Below are positions 54,773 through 58,578 of a DNA stretch of 58,578 nt, piece after piece. Made by a program: the position numbers and the translations under genes. Position 1 is the stretch's first letter; every line of letters starts with the position of its first letter. Source of the stretch: Nostoc sp. MG11 (GTDB lineage Bacteria > Cyanobacteriota > Cyanobacteriia > Cyanobacteriales > Nostocaceae); NCBI RefSeq assembly GCF_014904695.1, contig NZ_JACXXN010000035.1:1-58578 (forward strand), in the 5' to 3' direction. The notes under the pieces are model-generated. The model did no database searches, was not told the origin of the DNA, and was given only the letters and a program-made list of their open reading frames with translations.

Positions 54773-55363
54773 TTAAATTTCATAGTACCAAATATCTTCT
54801 TCTCGCAGCACGATTCGATGCAGAGACAGACGATCAATCAAGCCTTCCTGCTCAAACTGCCCAAGAATACGAGTAATTGTCACACGAGTTGAACCCAACA
54901 TTTCCGCAAGGTCTTCATGAGTCAGACGCATATCTATTAAACGTCCCTTTTCAACTTCCGAACCAAACTTATTCGATAACCATGCCAACAGCTTGATCAG
55001 CATGGTATCCACTTTTTTATAACTACGAATAACCATCAATTCTTCAGCCTGCTGGATGTGAGCAAGTAGAGTTTCTGTTAGTTGTGGCCATTCCTCTAAA
55101 GGTAAGATTACCGCCTCAACTTTAGTCAGACATTCCATCTGATGTGGTTCCAATTTTGACAAAGCTTTACCGATGACATCTCCAGGGCCCCACAATCCCA
55201 GCGCAACGGTTGTACCATCTTCTAGATAGGTAAAAGTCCGAACAAAACCCGCTTCAATTTTCCAAAGATTATTTTCCTGTTCTGGCAAGAATGCCCGCCG
55301 GGTAAAAAGTTGCTTAGAATTCTTACTAAGCGGGTCAGCAAAGCTTGAGTATAAAGACACCAT
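54773..55363 (-). CDS. Crp/Fnr-family transcriptional regulator
   Basis: A 196-residue regulator with an N-terminal cNMP-binding-like beta-roll (about 20-100, WKIEAGFVRTFTYLEDGTTV) and a C-terminal winged helix-turn-helix (about 150-190, LTHEDLAEMLGSTRVTITRIL). The recognition helix STRVTITR resembles that of NtcA and other cyanobacterial members. The effector-binding residues of true Crp (RGE...S) are not apparent, so cAMP binding is doubtful. It lies near cysE-Rrf2-cysK, where Synechococcus has the Crp-type sulfur regulator CysR; orthology is possible but unproven. Confidence 0.85.
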   Translation of the reverse strand: MVSLYSSFADPLSKNSKQLFTRRAFLPEQENNLWKIEAGFVRTFTYLEDGTTVALGLWGPGDVIGKALSKLEPHQMECLTKVEAVILPLEEWPQLTETLLAHIQQAEELMVIRSYKKVDTMLIKLLAWLSNKFGSEVEKGRLIDMRLTHEDLAEMLGSTRVTITRILGQFEQEGLIDRLSLHRIVLREEDIWYYEI

Positions 55364-55390
55364 AATATATAAAACTGTTTTTCGATAGAT

Positions 55391-55404
55391 TAACCGTAGT
55401 ATAT
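55391..55404 (+). promoter_or_regulatory. 14-nt motif TAACCGTAGTATAT upstream of the Crp-type gene
   Basis: TAACCGTAGTATAT lies 28-41 nt before the regulator's start codon. The same 14 nt occur at 56465-56478 in the 5' part of the Rrf2 gene, and CTACGGTAA (its core reversed) at 56357-56365. A repeat this long within 1.1 kb at two regulator genes suggests a shared operator. The TATATATA run beside it may be a -10 region. Confidence 0.5.
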
Positions 55405-55477
55405 ATATATCAGGTTATGGCAAACTATTATCTTCTCTACGAGACCTCCGCGTAGCTTTTCCGTAGGGGTACGCAGT

Positions 55478-55521
55478 GGGGTGTAGCGCATTACGAATTG
55501 GTAATTAGTCGGCTACACCCC
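55478..55521. repeat. 10-bp perfect inverted repeat after cysE
   Basis: GGGGTGTAGC (55478-55487) and GCTACACCCC (55512-55521) form a perfect 10-bp stem just after the cysE stop. No T-run follows, so it is either a weak terminator or a dispersed repeat. The neighbouring CGTAGCTTTTCCGTAGG (55451-55467) is a related repeat type. Confidence 0.6.
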
Positions 55522-55530
55522 TGAAAATGC

Positions 55531-56256
55531 CTAGATTCCCGCACCATCCAGAAAATCTTCAATCATCCCATCAGAATTACTGCTTTTAGCTTTGTCGGTA
55601 TGTCCATTAGCAACTTTTGTTAGAGACATTGCTGGAGATTCCATCTGCTCGAACTGTTTTTCTAGAGCTTTGACTCTTTCAAATAAAGCTCGAATCACTT
55701 CAGCTTCCACATCCCGGACTTTATCATGATCCAGAACATTGCTACTCAAATTGTTCTGACGAGTCACCCGTCCTGGAATCCCGACTACTGTGGTGTTGCT
55801 GGGCACATCTCGCAACACTACCGAACCTGCTCCGATACGGACGCGATCGCCAATTTGAATATTACCCAATACCTTCGCACCTGCTCCCACAACCACATGA
55901 GAGCCTAAAGTTGGATGGCGTTTGCCGCTTTCTTTACCAGTACCGCCGAGGGTAACACCTTGATATATCAGGGCATAATCACCCACGATTGCTGTCTCAC
56001 CAATCACTACTCCCATACCGTGGTCAATAAATACTCCTTGACCAATTAACGCCCCAGGATGGATTTCAATTCCAGTTAAAAACCGACTAATGTGTGAAAT
56101 AAACCGAGGTATAAAGGGAACTCCCATTTTATATAGCCAGTGTGCCGTTCGATGGCACAGTAAAGCTTGGAGTCCAGGATAGCAAAACAATACCTCCAGC
56201 CAATTACGGGCTGCGGGGTCACGTTCAAAAATAGTCCGCAAATCAGTTAGTAGCAT
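55531..56256 (-). CDS. cysE: Serine O-acetyltransferase
   Basis: A 241-residue left-handed beta-helix enzyme that acetylates serine for cysteine synthesis. It has the N-terminal helical region ([20 protein letters not shown]) and the hexapeptide-repeat core with [20 protein letters not shown], the catalytic Asp-His, [20 protein letters not shown], and [21 protein letters not shown]-terminal tail of about 40 residues (after RVTRQN) is longer than in the minimal enzyme and may influence binding to cysteine synthase. It is divergent from the Rrf2-cysK genes, sharing the 164-nt control region 56257-56420. Confidence 0.94.
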   Translation of the reverse strand: MLLTDLRTIFERDPAARNWLEVLFCYPGLQALLCHRTAHWLYKMGVPFIPRFISHISRFLTGIEIHPGALIGQGVFIDHGMGVVIGETAIVGDYALIYQGVTLGGTGKESGKRHPTLGSHVVVGAGAKVLGNIQIGDRVRIGAGSVVLRDVPSNTTVVGIPGRVTRQNNLSSNVLDHDKVRDVEAEVIRALFERVKALEKQFEQMESPAMSLTKVANGHTDKAKSSNSDGMIEDFLDGAGI

Positions 56257-56420
56257 ACTTTCTAGTTGAGATCATCATTGCTAGGCAAGGCTCTGAAAAG
56301 AAATTCACATAATTTCCGAAAAGATTAGGCCATTATTGGGAATTTTGTAAGATAATCTACGGTAAGACGATAGATTTATAGTTTATTTGTGGATAGTGGG
56401 ATGCTATCACATCCAACACT

Positions 56421-56945
56421 TTGAAAAAAATTAATTTAGCACAAAACGCGATAAATCAATTGACTAACCGTAGTATATTGAGTACAGACTTGAATAGCCA
56501 AAACTACGCTCTCCTGGATCTGTCTTCCAAGGTTGAATACGCGCTACTGGCACTTTTAGAACTGGCAAGCCATCACGGAAAAAAAGTTCCTCTGACCATG
56601 AGCGAGATCACTGCCAAACAACCTATACCCGAACGCTATCTAGAACAAATTTTGACCAACCTCCGGCGTACTGGTGTGGTGCAGAGTCAACGCGGCTCTA
56701 AAGGAGGTTTTGTTTTAGTTCGTGAACCTTGGCAAATTACCTTACTGGAGATTGTCACTTTAGTCGAAGGTGAGCGCAAAGAGAAAGAAAGCTCTGAACC
56801 TCCTACTCTCGAAAGGTGTTTGGTTTATGAAATCTGGGATCAAGCCAACGCTGCCGCGATTGAGGTTTTGAGACGTCATACGCTCCAGGACTTGTGCCAA
56901 GAAAGAGAGGCTCGTGCTCAGCAGAGTCCAATGTATTACATTTAG
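56421..56945 (+). CDS. Rrf2-family transcriptional regulator
   Basis: A regulator with the Rrf2 winged helix: [34 protein letters not shown] and [20 protein letters not shown]. Only one Cys lies in the C-terminal half (ERCLVYEIW), so it does not have the three-Cys iron-sulfur site of IscR. It is more like CymR, which controls cysteine metabolism in Bacillus by binding CysK. The frame opens at TTG 56421; since no ATG exists before the domain, TTG codons at 56478 or 56490 are equally possible starts, leaving a control motif in front. It lies just upstream of cysK (20 nt). Confidence 0.85.
   Translation: MKKINLAQNAINQLTNRSILSTDLNSQNYALLDLSSKVEYALLALLELASHHGKKVPLTMSEITAKQPIPERYLEQILTNLRRTGVVQSQRGSKGGFVLVREPWQITLLEIVTLVEGERKEKESSEPPTLERCLVYEIWDQANAAAIEVLRRHTLQDLCQEREARAQQSPMYYI
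56465..56478 (+). promoter_or_regulatory. Second copy of TAACCGTAGTATAT, at the Rrf2 gene 5' end
   Basis: This copy is identical over 14 nt to the one before the Crp-type gene (55391-55404). It lies within the longest reading of the Rrf2 gene but upstream of the alternative TTG start at 56490 and touching the TTG at 56478. That makes autoregulation or cross-regulation plausible. It could also be a chance or ancestral duplication. Confidence 0.45.
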
Positions 56946-56964
56946 TCAAAAAGGAGTACCGAAT

Positions 56965-57927
56965 ATGGGTATAGCGAAAGATATTACAGAGTTAGTCGGA
57001 CGGACTCCTTTAGTTCAATTAAACAAGATTCCCCAAACATCGGGAGCTGTGGCTCAGATTGTTGTGAAGCTAGAAAGCATGAACCCAGCGGCTTCTGTCA
57101 AAGACCGGATTGGGGTAAGCATGGTGGAAACAGCAGAGGAAGCAGGCTTGATTTACGCTGGAAAAACTACTTTAGTGGAGCCAACTTCTGGTAATACAGG
57201 AATTGCGCTGGCAATGGTGGCAGCGGCCAAGGGGTACCATCTGATTCTAACAATGCCTGACACGATGAGCCAAGAACGACGAGCCATGCTCAGAGCTTAT
57301 GGCGCTCAACTAGAGTTAACACCAGGTGTAGAGGGGATGCGAGGAGCGATCGCTCGTGCAGAGGAAATTGTCGCTCAAACGCCCAATGCCTATATGTTGC
57401 AGCAGTTCCGCAACCCCGCTAACCCCAAAGTTCACGCCCAAACCACAGCAGAAGAAATCTGGAAAGACACCGAGGGAAAAGTAGATATCCTTGTGGCGGG
57501 AGTGGGTACTGGTGGGACTGTTACGGGAGTTGCAGAAGTTATTAAACAGCGTAAGCCTAGTTTTCAAGCGATCGCAGTTGAGCCAAGCAGCAGTCCAGTA
57601 CTAGTTGGTGGTCAATCAGGGCCTCATAAAATTCAGGGTATCGGCGCGGGGTTTATTCCAGCAATTTACCGTGCGGAATTAATAGATGAGGTGATTCAGG
57701 TAACAGATGAACAGGCGATCGCCTACAGTCGTCGATTAGCAAAAGAAGAAGGATTATTATCGGGCATTTCTTCTGGAGCTGCTTTATACGCTGCTATTCA
57801 AGTAGCACAGCGACCTGAGAATGCAGGTCGCCTGATTGTGATGATACAGCCTAGCTTTGGTGAACGCTATCTCAGTACCTCACTGTTTAAAGACCCAGAA
57901 GAAAATGAGTGGGTGAATAAAGTTTAA
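56965..57927 (+). CDS. cysK: Cysteine synthase A (O-acetylserine sulfhydrylase)
   Basis: A 320-residue PLP enzyme that makes cysteine from O-acetylserine and sulfide. The PLP lysine is Lys46 in [11 protein letters not shown], followed by the substrate loop TSGNTG, the phosphate-binding [10 protein letters not shown], and GIGAGFIP and ISSGAA. The ATG at 56965 is chosen since AAAGGAG lies just before it; an open frame starting at 56914 would overlap the Rrf2 gene. Together with the Rrf2 gene upstream and cysE divergent, it makes a complete serine-to-cysteine route in the locus. Confidence 0.95.
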   Translation: MGIAKDITELVGRTPLVQLNKIPQTSGAVAQIVVKLESMNPAASVKDRIGVSMVETAEEAGLIYAGKTTLVEPTSGNTGIALAMVAAAKGYHLILTMPDTMSQERRAMLRAYGAQLELTPGVEGMRGAIARAEEIVAQTPNAYMLQQFRNPANPKVHAQTTAEEIWKDTEGKVDILVAGVGTGGTVTGVAEVIKQRKPSFQAIAVEPSSSPVLVGGQSGPHKIQGIGAGFIPAIYRAELIDEVIQVTDEQAIAYSRRLAKEEGLLSGISSGAALYAAIQVAQRPENAGRLIVMIQPSFGERYLSTSLFKDPEENEWVNKV

Positions 57928-58075
57928 TACTTAATTTAGAGTAGGGTGGTTAGGCGCTATTGAATATGTCGGTTATTTGAAATATATTGATTGCTTTAAA
58001 AATTGGGGAGATTCAATTTTTGAACCATCTGAGCACACAAGAAACGTTTTCAGTCCGAAATCAAATCCCGCTATC

Positions 58076-58321
58076 TTAAATGAAAGCCGCGCTAGACTCG
58101 TCTAACAACTCCAAGACTGCAATATCCGAAAACTCTGATGTGGATTCGCTAAGTTGCACCGATATCCAGCAGACTACTCGCGCCTTCAATATTTGACGCA
58201 GTGCTAAGGGAAAATCCATCTCAATAATTTCGCTAGTAGGCTTTTCAGTTGCTACTAGCGATCGCAAGAGTGCAAGATTAACCACATGATTTGATAGCGG
58301 TTGATTCCAGAATTTTCTCAA
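58076..58321 (-). CDS. Uncertain small hypothetical ORF
   Basis: A TTG-started frame of 81 codons (begins MRKFWNQPLSNHVVNLALL, ends DESSAAFI). It is acidic, has no signal peptide and no recognised domain. It lies between cysK and psbA with no convincing ribosome site. The composition is plausible for a small protein, but it may be a chance frame. Confidence 0.25.
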   Translation of the reverse strand: MRKFWNQPLSNHVVNLALLRSLVATEKPTSEIIEMDFPLALRQILKARVVCWISVQLSESTSEFSDIAVLELLDESSAAFI

Positions 58322-58470
58322 TTTCTTAAGATTCAGGGAAAATTAAGGTTTATAAACAGGCAAAATCTTAGCCAATCTCCTGGTTGCATCTTCCTTTAGC
58401 TTTTAGGTATGGGAAGGACTAGTCAATATTTAATTACCATTTAGATAAACATCTTATAAAAAACAGAAAC

Positions 58471-58503
58471 ACAAAAGCGCCCCCCATTTCTGGAGAGCGC
58501 CTT
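58471..58503 (-). terminator. psbA: Rho-independent terminator of psbA
   Basis: Read on the minus strand, GCGCTCTCC pairs with GGGGGGCGC (two G.U) around a 6-nt loop, followed by TTTTGT. It lies 40-72 nt after the psbA stop. Form and position are those of an intrinsic terminator. Confidence 0.8.
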
Positions 58504-58512
58504 TAGTTGTAG

Positions 58513-58532
58513 AGACGCGATGCATCGCGTCT
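58513..58532. repeat. 20-bp perfect palindrome in the psbA 3' untranslated region
   Basis: AGACGCGATGCATCGCGTCT reads the same on both strands and falls between the psbA stop and its terminator. Palindromes of this GCGATNNATCGC kind, often flanked by GTAGAGACG as here, are dispersed repeats of Nostocales genomes. Confidence 0.8.
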
Positions 58533-58542
58533 TATTCAAAGA

Positions 58543-58578
58543 TTAACCGTTGATTGCAGGAGCACTGATAGCCACAGG
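58543..58578 (-). CDS. psbA: Photosystem II D1 protein, last 11 codons
   Basis: On the minus strand the window edge reads PVAISAPAING and a stop. This is the C-terminal extension of D1, which CtpA removes after insertion to activate the oxygen-evolving centre. The ending APAING is near-universal in cyanobacterial D1. The rest of the gene lies beyond the right edge. Confidence 0.9.
   Translation of the reverse strand, partial: PVAISAPAING

Noticed and set aside
1-58578. tRNA, rRNA and CRISPR arrays
   Set aside because: No cloverleaf, rRNA signature or regularly spaced repeat-spacer pattern was recognised by eye; tRNAscan-SE and a CRISPR finder would settle it.

Overview
The window reads as chromosome of a filamentous, probably heterocyst-forming cyanobacterium (Nostoc-like; genus is an inference). 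The octamer GCGATCGC (HIP1) recurs throughout. The right edge holds the last codons of psbA (photosystem II D1) on the minus strand. The NblS/Hik33-type kinase next to purD is a cyanobacterial arrangement, and spacers carry the short tandem and palindromic repeats typical of Nostocales. No rRNA, tRNA or CRISPR array was seen.

Layout. 1-5.4 kb: 3' part of nadC, an LRAT-fold protein, a decayed Uma2 gene, an ABC exporter and a DUF4126 membrane protein. 5.5-10.7 kb: MFS symporter, phosphoribosyltransferase, AEC transporter, VanY-like carboxypeptidase and an intact Uma2 protein. 10.7-14.7 kb: two tandem penicillin-binding protein 2 genes. 15-18.8 kb: polyamine-type ABC genes potA-potD-potB, with a frameshifted four-helix-bundle gene between potA and potD. 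18.8-26.3 kb: nblS, purD, a sugar-nucleotide epimerase and a hybrid histidine kinase.

26.5-32.2 kb is the most interesting block: an NtcA-type site, a guanidine-I (ykkC) riboswitch with a terminator-like platform, a nickel guanidine hydrolase (agmatinase-like, GdmH), its HypA/HypB-like activators (GhaA/GhaB), then a three-gene ABC importer of the nitrate/taurine type. Together these look like a guanidine uptake and nitrogen-salvage system gated by guanidine and probably by nitrogen status.

32-48 kb is mixed housekeeping and accessory DNA: a HicBA pair, hemE, a cytochrome P450, an LD-carboxypeptidase, an orphan sugar-binding lipoprotein, a methyltransferase, a glycosyltransferase, a beta-carbonic anhydrase, a peptidoglycan-binding/HEAT protein, an EamA transporter, a GNAT enzyme and a DUF937 protein. 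48-54 kb: a VapBC-like pair with a frameshifted toxin, an APC permease, a pentapeptide-repeat protein, a small MITE-like element and a large SLH/beta-helix surface protein. 54.7-58 kb is a cysteine-synthesis locus: Crp-type regulator, cysE, Rrf2-type regulator and cysK, with an identical 14-nt motif near both regulator starts.
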